This document shows positions 8,307-15,326 of a stretch of 64,000 bases of DNA, in pieces. How positions within the stretch are numbered: position 1 is the stretch's first letter; each line of letters begins with the position of its first letter. A program made the translations under genes and the position numbers. The notes beneath the pieces are model-generated. The model saw nothing but the letters and a program-made list of their open reading frames with translations. It had not been told where the DNA came from and ran no database searches. Origin of the DNA: Variovorax sp. OV700 (GTDB taxonomy: Bacteria; Pseudomonadota; Gammaproteobacteria; Burkholderiales; Burkholderiaceae_C); NCBI RefSeq assembly GCF_900099805.1, contig NZ_FNDR01000014.1:1-64000 (forward strand). The letters run 5' to 3'.

Positions 8307-8729
8307 TCAGCGCACCAGCAGCACGGGTACCGTGCAGCGCGCCAGCACCTTCATGGCCACCGAGCCCAGCACGAGGTTGCTCAGCGCGCCCTGCCCGCGC
8401 GATCCCATCACCACGAGGTCGAACTTTCCGTTTTCCGCAAACGCGGAGATCTCGTCCGCCGCATGGCCGACCTTGTGTGCAAAGGCCGCCTCGATGCCGC
8501 GCGCGGTCAGCGCGGCGCGCACCGGCTCCAGAACGACCCGTGCCTCGTCGTCGTAGTAGCCGTGCACGAGGTCGGGCCCCGCGAACGCGGCGGCCCGGTG
8601 TGGTACCGGAAGCACCGCATTGAAGACCGTGAAGGCGTGGCCCGCATGCGACCACTCCTTGTGCGCAGCCAGGTAGTCGAGCATGCGTGCGGTGTATTCG
8701 CTGCCGTCGACGGCGAGAAGAATTTTCAT
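8307..8729 (-). CDS. Universal stress protein (UspA family)
   Basis: The 140-residue protein has the UspA fold signature: MKILLAVDGSEYT at the start and MGSRGQGALSNLVLGS near residue 110, the Gly-rich motif of the ATP-binding Usp class. It ends in the family-typical VPVLLVR. Usp proteins accumulate under growth arrest and low oxygen and bind ATP. An imperfect FNR box lies 70 bp upstream of the ATG (8793-8806). It is the first of three Usp genes in this low-oxygen region, each preceded by an FNR-type site. Confidence 0.9.
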   Translation of the reverse strand: MKILLAVDGSEYTARMLDYLAAHKEWSHAGHAFTVFNAVLPVPHRAAAFAGPDLVHGYYDDEARVVLEPVRAALTARGIEAAFAHKVGHAADEISAFAENGKFDLVVMGSRGQGALSNLVLGSVAMKVLARCTVPVLLVR

Positions 8730-8792
8730 GGTGTCCCTCTGGTTTGATCGTGTTCGGTGGCCGGATGTTCGCCGCCAGCAAAAGGGGCCGCC

Positions 8793-8806
8793 TTGCGACA
8801 GATCAA
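8793..8806 (-). promoter_or_regulatory. Imperfect FNR-type box upstream of usp
   Basis: Read on the minus strand, TTGATCTGTCGCAA keeps one full TTGAT half and a weaker CGCAA half. Its centre is 70 bp before the Usp start at 8729, and a GAACAT (-10-like) hexamer lies about 32 bp downstream of the centre. It overlaps the last codons of the hemerythrin-like gene. Confidence 0.5.
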
Positions 8807-9387
8807 GCCTCGGCGCCCAGCCCGATCGGCGCGGGCACGATGTTCACGATGCGGCTGAAGAGCGCCTCGTACTCGCGCTCCGGTGGATATCCGGTGAGCG
8901 GATCGCGGTTGCGGCCGAACGCCTCGTCGAGCTCGCGCCAGTCTTCGGCAGTCAGCACGCGTTCGGCGAGCGGCAGGATTTCGCGCTCCTCGAGCGCCAT
9001 GTGGTTCAGGTAGAAATCGACGTATTGCTCCACGGCGTTCTCGAAGGCTGCGCGCCGCGAATCGCCGAGCATTTCGAAAGCGAGCAGCGCATGCTCGACG
9101 TTTCGGATCTTTCGCTCGCCCCACGCGTGGTCGTTGTCGAGCCGGTCCATCAACTCGCGCGATATTGGCGTCCTGGCACGCAGCTTGGGAAACAGCAGCT
9201 CGCTTTCCTTGCGGTGGTGGCGCTTCTCGGGAAATTCGTCGACATAGAACAGCATGGCCCGAAGCGACGAGAAGTCAGGCCGGGTGCCTTTGCGGCGGTG
9301 CTGCTCGAGCAGCATGACGATCGAGCGCAGCATGGCGGCCAGTGCCGCGTGCTCTTGGCGAATGATGCGAATGGTGGCGTGGGTCAT
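8803..9387 (-). CDS. Hemerythrin-like HHE domain protein
   Basis: The 194-residue protein is all-helical with the His/Glu pattern of hemerythrin-like domains: RQEHAAL at residue 10, FPEKRHHRKESELLFP near 55, NDHAWGE near 85 and NHMALEEREILP near 130. These residues would hold a di-iron site that binds oxygen or NO, or senses them, in the cytoplasm. The ATG at 9387 is preferred; the open frame extends 8 codons further to 9411. An imperfect FNR box lies 58 bp upstream. Neighbouring Usp genes suggest it belongs to the low-oxygen response. A nitric oxide or oxygen stress role is inference. Confidence 0.85.
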   Translation of the reverse strand: MTHATIRIIRQEHAALAAMLRSIVMLLEQHRRKGTRPDFSSLRAMLFYVDEFPEKRHHRKESELLFPKLRARTPISRELMDRLDNDHAWGERKIRNVEHALLAFEMLGDSRRAAFENAVEQYVDFYLNHMALEEREILPLAERVLTAEDWRELDEAFGRNRDPLTGYPPEREYEALFSRIVNIVPAPIGLGAEA

Positions 9388-9438
9388 GAAGGGCTCCTGT
9401 GCGTCCCTCAAGAGTCTCAGTTCCAGGCCCGTGCAGGC

Positions 9439-9452
9439 TTGCTGCAGATCAA
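9439..9452 (-). promoter_or_regulatory. Imperfect FNR-type box upstream of hemerythrin-like gene
   Basis: The minus strand reads TTGATCTGCAGCAA, one mismatch from TTGAT-N4-ATCAA. The centre is 58 bp before the ATG at 9387 and a GAGACT (-10-like) hexamer follows about 30 bp from the centre, the spacing expected for activation by FNR at about -41. Confidence 0.6.
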
Positions 9453-9503
9453 ACGCCGCGCATCTGGTTCGATCTTTTTTCGCCCTTGCGGCGACGCATT
9501 CTC

Positions 9504-9517
9504 TTGATCGGCATCAA
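9504..9517 (+). promoter_or_regulatory. Perfect FNR box upstream of usp
   Basis: TTGATCGGCATCAA matches TTGAT-N4-ATCAA exactly. The centre lies 69 bp before the ATG at 9580. A GATACT hexamer at 9539-9544 is 31 bp from the centre, which fits a -10 element with the box near -41 (class II activation). Confidence 0.75.
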
Positions 9518-9579
9518 GCGGGCTCGCGCATCGGTCCCGATACTGGCCGCATCACAACCTCAAGCAAAGCGAGGACGCC

Positions 9580-10089
9580 ATGTACCAGCGAATTCTTGTT
9601 CCTGTCGATGGAAGCTCGACATCCGCCCACGGACTTGGCGAGGCGATTCGCCTTGCCGGGCTCACCGGAGGGCGCCTGCGCTTGATGCACGTCATCGACG
9701 AGCTCTCCTTCGCCCTGGCGATGGATGCCTATGCAGGCCACTCGGGCGACTGGCTCCAGGAGTTGCGCAACGCGGGCACCCGGCTGCTCGAAGAGGGCAA
9801 GGCGAAGGCCGCCGCGGCAGGCGTCGAGGCCGATTCGGTGCTGTGCGACAACTTCCGGGGCGCTGTTACCGACCGGGTCACGGCCGAAGCGGCTTCGTGG
9901 CCGGCGGACCTGATCGTCCTGGGAACTCACGGGCGCCGCGGCCTCGGCCGCATGGTGATGGGCAGCAGCGCCGAGCACATCTTGCGAACCGCCAACGTTC
10001 CGGTGCTGCTGGTGCGCGCACCCGAAGCGCACGCCAAGGCGGACGCTGAGCGCTTCACCCTGCCGAGCGGCACACTGGCCAGCGAGTAG
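9580..10089 (+). CDS. Universal stress protein (UspA family)
   Basis: The 169-residue protein starts MYQRILVPVDGSSTS and carries the Usp nucleotide-binding motif GTHGRRGLGRMVMGSSAEHI near residue 115, followed by VPVLLVR. It has about 20 extra residues at the C-terminus. A perfect FNR box sits 69 bp upstream, so induction at low oxygen is likely. It is divergent from the hemerythrin-like gene, and the 192-base gap holds one FNR-type site for each direction. Comparable Usp proteins in Pseudomonas belong to the Anr regulon and support anaerobic survival. Confidence 0.9.
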   Translation: MYQRILVPVDGSSTSAHGLGEAIRLAGLTGGRLRLMHVIDELSFALAMDAYAGHSGDWLQELRNAGTRLLEEGKAKAAAAGVEADSVLCDNFRGAVTDRVTAEAASWPADLIVLGTHGRRGLGRMVMGSSAEHILRTANVPVLLVRAPEAHAKADAERFTLPSGTLASE

Positions 10090-10105
10090 GCCGCCCGCGG
10101 GCGGC
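10090..10105. terminator. GC palindrome between convergent genes
   Basis: GCCGCCCGCGGGCGGC is a perfect 16-base palindrome directly after the usp stop and 5 bases from the end of the convergent small gene. No T-run follows, so its terminator role is a guess. Confidence 0.35.
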
Positions 10106-10109
10106 TGCC

Positions 10110-10325
10110 CTACCCGTCCAGCGGCACGCCGCCGCCAAAACGGCTGGTCCACTGGTCCCACAGCTCCTGCTGGACGGCCTTGGCCGACTCCTGCCAGGCG
10201 GCGAGCATTCCCAGCTGGATCTGCTGCGCCTGCAGCACGCTGGTGCCGCAGGCCGCCTGCCAGTCGAGCACCGAGCGAAGGTAGGCATCGGTCCATGCCG
10301 ATGCCAGGGGAACGTTGCTGTACAT
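10110..10325 (-). CDS. Small helical protein, phasin-like (hypothetical)
   Basis: The 71-residue product (MYSNVPLASAWTDAYL...) is predicted mostly helical and amphipathic, with Gln/Ala-rich stretches such as LQAQQIQLGML and AKAVQQELWDQW, which recall phasins of polyhydroxyalkanoate granules; the match is by appearance only. AAGGAGA lies 7 bases before the ATG at 10325. It sits downstream of the desaturase on the same strand (82-base gap) and may be read from the FNR-controlled desaturase promoter. Function unknown. Confidence 0.55.
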   Translation of the reverse strand: MYSNVPLASAWTDAYLRSVLDWQAACGTSVLQAQQIQLGMLAAWQESAKAVQQELWDQWTSRFGGGVPLDG

Positions 10326-10406
10326 GTGACTCTCCTTGTTCGTGAAGGTAAATCGTGCAAGCAACACGCTTGCGCGTTGCCCCCTGGCCCATCGGGCCGC
10401 CGCCGG

Positions 10407-11591
10407 TCAAGCGTATGAACGCAGGCGCCTCGAGAACTCGGCCAATGGCGCAATGCCGCTGGCTTCGGCACGCTGGCACCAGTCCTGCATTTGCCTGACG
10501 AGCTGTTCGCCCGTGGCGGCGGACCGGCTCCACAGCGCAATCAGTTCACGGCGCATCGAATACATCGTATCGAGCGCCTGCGATCCGCGCAAAGCCATGG
10601 CAAGCCGCATGCGCCGCGATTCGTCGAGCATGCGCTCATCCTTGGCCAGCCAGCGCTTTACGGACTGGAGCGAACGGGCTTCGGCCGGCGACAGGCGCCG
10701 CAGCCGGCCGAACTCCTCCGCGTACGCCTGCTTGAGGGAGCGCGCATAGCTCGAAAGCACGTCGTAGTGGCACCGGATGACCGCCTGCACCGTTTCCAGG
10801 TCGACGGCGGCCTTGGGCGCCGCAAGCCGCGGTGTCGGCGCCACGTGCTTCACCGTGGCAAGGCCGAGGGCCTGGAGCACGCGGATGTAGAGCCAGCCGA
10901 TGTCGAACTCGTACCATTTGCTCGACAGCTTGGCCGAGGTGGGAAAGGCATGGTGGTTGTTGTGCAGCTCTTCCCCGCCAATCAGGATGCCGATGGGCGA
11001 GATGTTCGTGCTGGCGTCCGGCGCGGGCCAGTTGCGATAGCCCCAGTAGTGGCCAATGCCGTTGACCACGCCGGCCGCCCAGAACGGAATCCACGCAATC
11101 TGCGCAAGAAGAATGAGCCCGCCCGGCACCACACCGAAGAGCGCCATGTCGAGCAGGCCCATCAGCACGATGCCGAGGATCTTGTGCCGCGAGTAGAGCT
11201 TGCGTTCGATCCAGTCGTCCGGCGTGCCATGGCCGTAGCGCGCAATGGTCTCGGCCTTGTTCGACTCGCGTATGTAGAGGAAAACGCCGCGCCACAGCAC
11301 CCGGTTGATGCCCAGCACCTGCGGGCTGTGCGGGTCTTCGGGCGTGTCGCACTTTGCGTGGTGCTTGCGATGCACCGCGGCCCACTCTCTTGTCACCATG
11401 CCCGTCGTCAACCAGAGCCAGAACCGGAAGAAATGACTGGCCACCGGGTGCAGTTCGAGCGCACGATGGGCCTGGTGGCGGTGCAGAAAGATGGTGACTG
11501 AGGCAATGGTGACGTGCGTCAGCGCCAGCCCCACGAGCACTGCGCCCCACCATGGGAGATCGAAAAAGCCCGAGAAGAACAATGTTTGCAT
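10407..11591 (-). CDS. Acyl-CoA/fatty-acid desaturase, membrane di-iron
   Basis: This 394-residue membrane enzyme carries the three histidine boxes of stearoyl-CoA-type desaturases: HRHQAHRA (residue about 37), HRKHHAK (about 73) and HNNHHAF (about 205), ligands for the di-iron site. Several hydrophobic helices lie in the first 200 residues. The C-terminal 130 residues are a charged helical extension not needed for catalysis. It introduces double bonds into acyl chains using oxygen. The FNR-type box 67 bp upstream suggests expression when oxygen falls, perhaps to keep an oxygen-dependent desaturation running or to remodel the membrane for the cbb3 oxidase. Confidence 0.85.
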   Translation of the reverse strand: MQTLFFSGFFDLPWWGAVLVGLALTHVTIASVTIFLHRHQAHRALELHPVASHFFRFWLWLTTGMVTREWAAVHRKHHAKCDTPEDPHSPQVLGINRVLWRGVFLYIRESNKAETIARYGHGTPDDWIERKLYSRHKILGIVLMGLLDMALFGVVPGGLILLAQIAWIPFWAAGVVNGIGHYWGYRNWPAPDASTNISPIGILIGGEELHNNHHAFPTSAKLSSKWYEFDIGWLYIRVLQALGLATVKHVAPTPRLAAPKAAVDLETVQAVIRCHYDVLSSYARSLKQAYAEEFGRLRRLSPAEARSLQSVKRWLAKDERMLDESRRMRLAMALRGSQALDTMYSMRRELIALWSRSAATGEQLVRQMQDWCQRAEASGIAPLAEFSRRLRSYA

Positions 11592-11651
11592 GAGTGCCTT
11601 TTGGCCTTTTGAACAGTCGCGGCATTCTGCAAAGCGGCCGGCGTGGGGACC

Positions 11652-11665
11652 TTGATGCAGGTCAA
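11652..11665 (-). promoter_or_regulatory. FNR-type box upstream of the desaturase
   Basis: TTGATGCAGGTCAA differs from TTGAT-N4-ATCAA at one base. The centre is 67 bp before the desaturase ATG at 11591. On the minus strand a CAGAAT hexamer lies 32 bp from the centre and fits a -10 element. Confidence 0.65.
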
Positions 11666-11769
11666 GGTCGCGGCCGCAGACCCGCCGCAAGATCGATCAT
11701 GGCGCCATGCTTGCAGGCATCGCGCTTGCCGTCAGCACGCACAGGCCATGGGGTTTCATGCAGGATGCG

Positions 11770-11797
11770 TTGACAACCATGATGGCCGGCTCAAACT
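11770..11797 (+). promoter_or_regulatory. Candidate sigma70 promoter for BON-phosphoketolase
   Basis: TTGACA (11770-11775) and CAAACT (11792-11797) are 16 bases apart and lie 55-82 bases before the BON gene start. The -35 is perfect, the -10 is weak. The FNR box at 11652-11665 lies about 110 bases upstream of this promoter and could also act on it. Confidence 0.35.
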
Positions 11798-11851
11798 GGT
11801 GAGAAGCCCGTTCCCCGCCCCCCGCACGTGTTCCTTTTTGAAAGGTTTGAA

Positions 11852-12115
11852 ATGAACCCCGATATCCAACTCAGGCACGAGGTCTTCGCCCAGCTGAACT
11901 GGGACCCGGCAGTGTTCGGGTGCGACGTCGACGTGCGCGTGAAAGACGGCGTGGTCACGCTGCAAGGCAAGGTCGCCAGCGAAAGCCTGAAGGTCGCGGT
12001 CGAGCGCGCCGTGCGACGCGCGGAAGGCGTCACCACCATCGTGAACAAGCTCACCGCGGCAGCGGACGTGGCCGACTGCGCGAACGGCGCCGAGTTGCCG
12101 GGCGTCGAAAGATGA
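11852..12115 (+). CDS. BON-domain protein
   Basis: The 87-residue protein contains a single BON domain (about residues 5-70: VDVRVKDGVVTLQGKV, ERAVRRAEGVTTIVNKL). BON domains bind phospholipids or other ligands and are common in envelope-stress proteins such as OsmY. There is no signal peptide, so it is probably cytoplasmic. GAAAGG precedes the ATG at 11852. Its stop overlaps the phosphoketolase ATG (ATGA), so the two are translationally coupled; what the pair do together is unknown. Confidence 0.75.
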   Translation: MNPDIQLRHEVFAQLNWDPAVFGCDVDVRVKDGVVTLQGKVASESLKVAVERAVRRAEGVTTIVNKLTAAADVADCANGAELPGVER

Positions 12116-14472
12116 AAGCGGCGGCGGAACAATCCGACTTCGCACTGCTCGACGCCTGGTGGCGGGCTGCCAACTATCTGTCGGTGGGGCAGATCTACCT
12201 GATGGACAACCCCTTGCTGCGCGAAAAGCTGAGCCTTTCGCACATCAAGCCGCGCCTCTTGGGCCACTGGGGCACCACGCCCGGCCTCAACTTCGTCTAC
12301 GCGCACATGAACCGGGCCATCAAGGCCCGCGCGCTCGATGCCCTGTTCATTGCCGGGCCTGGCCACGGCGGGCCGGGCGTGGTCGCCAACACCTACCTGG
12401 AAGGCACCTACAGCGAGGTCTACCCGGACATCGGCCGCAACGCCGAAGGCCTGAAGCGGCTCTTCACGCAGTTTTCGTTTCCGGGTGGCATTCCGAGCCA
12501 CGTGGCCCCCGAAACGCCGGGCTCCATCCATGAAGGCGGAGAGCTGGGCTACTCGCTGCTTCATGCCTTTGGCGCCGTGTTCGACAACCCCGGCCTGCTC
12601 GCCTGCTGCGTGGTCGGCGACGGCGAGGCGGAGACCGGCGCGCTCGCGGCCAGCTGGCATTCCAACAAGTTCTTGAACCCGGCGACCGATGGCGCCGTGT
12701 TGCCGGTGCTGCACCTCAACGGCTACAAGATTGCCGGCCCCACGGTGCTCGCGCGCATCGGCGACGAAGAGCTGGCGCAGCTGATGCGAGGCTACGGCTA
12801 CGAGCCCTCTTTCGTCTCGGGGCATGAGCCCGCACAGATGCACCGCCTGATGGCGGCCGCGCTCGACAAGTCGATGGACGACATCCACGCCATCCAGCAG
12901 CGCGCCCGCAACGACGGGTTCCGCGAGCGCCCGCGCTGGCCGATGATCGTGTTGCGCTCGCCCAAGGGCTGGACCGGTCCGCGCCAGGTGGACGGCGTGC
13001 CGGTCGAGGGCACCTTCCGTGCGCACCAGGTGCCGCTGACCGGTTTTGACGGCAAGCCGGAGCACGTCGGTTTGCTCGAAGACTGGATGCGCAGCTACCG
13101 GCCCGAGGATCTGTTCGACGCCAACGGCGCCCTGCGACCCGAAATTGCCGCGCTCGCGCCCGAGGGGCCGAGGCGCATGAGCGCGAATCCACACGCCAAC
13201 GGCGGCCTGCTCCTCAAGGATCTGGCGATGCCGCTCTTCCGCGACCACGCCGTGGCGGTGGCCGCGCCCGGCGCAACGGACGCGGAAGCCACGCGCGTCG
13301 CCGGCGAGTTTCTGCGGGACGTGATGCAGTGCAACGAGGCCGCCCGCAACTTCCGCGTGATGGGTCCGGACGAGACCGCGTCGAACCGGCTCGGTGCCCT
13401 TTTTGAGGTGACCGGGCGCACCTCGACCGCCGAGATACGCGAAGGCGACGACCACATCTCGCCCGACGGCCGGGTGATGGAGGTGCTCAGCGAGCATCTC
13501 TGCCAGGGCTGGCTCGAGGGCTACCTGCTCACCGGGCGCCACGGCTTCTTCTCGTGCTACGAGGCCTTCATCCACATCATCGATTCGATGTTCAACCAGC
13601 ATGCCAAATGGCTCAAGGTGTGCCGCGGCATCGGCTGGCGGCGTCCGATCGCATCGCTCAACTACCTGCTCACCAGCCATGTCTGGCGGCAGGACCACAA
13701 CGGTTTCAGCCACCAGGACCCGGGCTTTCTCGACCACGTGGCCAACAAGAAGGCGGAGGTGGTTCGCGTCTACCTGCCGCCCGATGCCAACACCCTGCTC
13801 TCGGTGGTCGACCACTGCCTGCGCAGCCGCGACTACGTGAACGTGATCGTGGCCGGCAAGCAGCCCGCCCCGCAGTGGCTGGACATCGAATCGGCGGTGC
13901 GCCATTGCACTGTCGGCCTCGGCATCTGGACCTGGGCCAGCAACGACGAAGGCGCGGCGCCCGACGTGGTGATGGCCTGTGCGGGAGACGTGCCCACGCT
14001 CGAAACCATGGCCGCGGTCGACCTGCTGCGCGAGATGCTTCCGGACCTGAAGGTGCGCGTGGTGAACGTGGTCGACCTGATGGCGCTGCAGGCACCGAAC
14101 GCCCATCCGCACGGCCTTTCGGATGCGGACTTCGACGCGATCTTCACCACCGATTGCCCAGTCATCTTCGCGTTCCACGGCTATCCCTCGCTGATCCACC
14201 GGCTGACCTACAAGCGAGCCAACCACGACAACTTCCACGTGCACGGCTATCAGGAGGAAGGCACCACCACCACGCCGTTCGACATGACCGTGCTCAACCG
14301 GCTCGACCGCTTTCACCTGGCCGCCGATGCCATCGGCCGCGTCGAGCGCTTTCGCAACAGCGCGGGCCACGTGCAGCAGCACCTGCGCGACAAGCTGCTG
14401 GAGCACCGCGCCTACATCACCGTCCACGGCAAGGACATGCCGGAGATCTCGGACTGGCGCTGGAAACGTTGA
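12112..14472 (+). CDS. xfp: Phosphoketolase (XFP family)
   Basis: This 786-residue thiamine-diphosphate enzyme cleaves xylulose 5-phosphate and/or fructose 6-phosphate with phosphate to acetyl phosphate plus glyceraldehyde 3-phosphate or erythrose 4-phosphate. Family motifs include LGHWGTTPGLN, AGPGHGGPG, SFPGGIPSH, the TPP-binding VGDGEAETG near residue 165, and TGRHGFFSCYEAF near 475. Length is normal for the family. No acetate kinase gene follows, so acetyl phosphate must be used by an enzyme encoded elsewhere. Its place among FNR-controlled genes suggests a role in carbon and energy conservation when respiration is limited. It begins by ATGA overlap with the BON gene. Confidence 0.93.
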   Translation: MKAAAEQSDFALLDAWWRAANYLSVGQIYLMDNPLLREKLSLSHIKPRLLGHWGTTPGLNFVYAHMNRAIKARALDALFIAGPGHGGPGVVANTYLEGTYSEVYPDIGRNAEGLKRLFTQFSFPGGIPSHVAPETPGSIHEGGELGYSLLHAFGAVFDNPGLLACCVVGDGEAETGALAASWHSNKFLNPATDGAVLPVLHLNGYKIAGPTVLARIGDEELAQLMRGYGYEPSFVSGHEPAQMHRLMAAALDKSMDDIHAIQQRARNDGFRERPRWPMIVLRSPKGWTGPRQVDGVPVEGTFRAHQVPLTGFDGKPEHVGLLEDWMRSYRPEDLFDANGALRPEIAALAPEGPRRMSANPHANGGLLLKDLAMPLFRDHAVAVAAPGATDAEATRVAGEFLRDVMQCNEAARNFRVMGPDETASNRLGALFEVTGRTSTAEIREGDDHISPDGRVMEVLSEHLCQGWLEGYLLTGRHGFFSCYEAFIHIIDSMFNQHAKWLKVCRGIGWRRPIASLNYLLTSHVWRQDHNGFSHQDPGFLDHVANKKAEVVRVYLPPDANTLLSVVDHCLRSRDYVNVIVAGKQPAPQWLDIESAVRHCTVGLGIWTWASNDEGAAPDVVMACAGDVPTLETMAAVDLLREMLPDLKVRVVNVVDLMALQAPNAHPHGLSDADFDAIFTTDCPVIFAFHGYPSLIHRLTYKRANHDNFHVHGYQEEGTTTTPFDMTVLNRLDRFHLAADAIGRVERFRNSAGHVQQHLRDKLLEHRAYITVHGKDMPEISDWRWKR

Positions 14473-14478
14473 CCCTTG

Positions 14479-14501
14479 GGCATGCACCAAAGGCATGCAC
14501 C
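14479..14501 (+). repeat. Direct repeat GGCATGCACC before response regulator gene
   Basis: Two identical 10-base copies (14479-14488 and 14492-14501) start 13 bases apart, 75-97 bases before the response regulator ATG. OmpR-family regulators often bind direct repeats with about this spacing, so this could be an autoregulatory site. The repeat is otherwise unexplained. Confidence 0.35.
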
Positions 14502-14575
14502 GCCGGGGCGTGCGTGCTACGCTTGCACGGCTCCAACGATGCCGTGGCGTTAGCGCCCCAATCCATGCTTTCCGA

Positions 14576-15322
14576 ATGACATCCGCCTTTCACATCGCGG
14601 TCCTCGACGACGAGGTCGACATCACGCAACTGCTGGCCGGTTACCTTCAAAGCCACGGTTTCCGGGTGACCCAACTGCACAACGGCGCCTCGCTGATGGC
14701 ACTGATGGGCACCGATCCGGCCGACCTCGTGCTGCTCGACCTGGGCCTGCCCGGCGAAGACGGTTTTTCCATTGCGCGCCGCATGCGCGAAAACTGGCGC
14801 TGCGGGCTCGTCATCGTCACCGGCCGCGGCGATGCGGTCGACAAGGTCGTGGGTCTGGAGGTGGGCGCTGACGATTACGTCACCAAGCCCTTCGACCTGC
14901 GTGAACTGGTGGCGCGCGTCAAGGCCGTGCTCCGGCGCCTGGTACCCAGCGACGCCGCGGACGCATCCTTGCCCGCATCCGCACCGGTTGCTTTGGCCGC
15001 TTCCGACAAGCTCCGCTTCGCCGGATGGCAGCTCGATGTCGCCGCACGCAGCCTGGCCAATCCGCAAGGGCAGAACGTGGCGCTCACCGGCGGCGAGTTC
15101 GACCTGCTGTGCGCGTTTGCGCGCCATGCGGGGCGCGTGCTGTCGCGCGACTTCCTGCTCGAGCAGACACGCGGGCGCGAAGCCGCCCCCTTCGACCGCA
15201 CCATCGACGTGCAGGTCGGGCGGCTGCGCAAGAAGATCGAAGCCGACGCGGACGATCCGCAGATCATCAAGTCGGTGCGCGGCGCCGGCTACATCCTGGT
15301 TCCGCCCGTCGCTCGCGGGTGA
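14576..15322 (+). CDS. OmpR-family response regulator
   Basis: The 248-residue protein has an N-terminal receiver (residues 1-120) with the acidic DDE near residue 10, phospho-acceptor Asp in VLLDLGLPG (about residue 48), and the conserved Lys in YVTKPFD (about 103). A linker of about 30 residues leads to a C-terminal winged helix (GGEFDLLCAFARHAGRVLSRDFLLEQTRG ... RTIDVQVGRLRKKIE in pieces), so it binds DNA. The hybrid kinase gene begins 4 bases after its stop and is its obvious partner. Targets may include the adjacent phosphoketolase or cbb3 genes, by position only. Confidence 0.9.
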   Translation: MTSAFHIAVLDDEVDITQLLAGYLQSHGFRVTQLHNGASLMALMGTDPADLVLLDLGLPGEDGFSIARRMRENWRCGLVIVTGRGDAVDKVVGLEVGADDYVTKPFDLRELVARVKAVLRRLVPSDAADASLPASAPVALAASDKLRFAGWQLDVAARSLANPQGQNVALTGGEFDLLCAFARHAGRVLSRDFLLEQTRGREAAPFDRTIDVQVGRLRKKIEADADDPQIIKSVRGAGYILVPPVARG

Positions 15323-15326
15323 CCCG

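Noticed and set aside
8743..8760. TTGAT half near the usp start at 8729
   Set aside because: Only one half is present (TTGATCGTGTTCGG); the second half does not match FNR or a palindrome.
11791..14496. A 901-residue open frame on the minus strand opposite phosphoketolase
   Set aside because: It is a shadow of the phosphoketolase reading frame in high-GC sequence; its composition is His/Val/Arg rich without family motifs.
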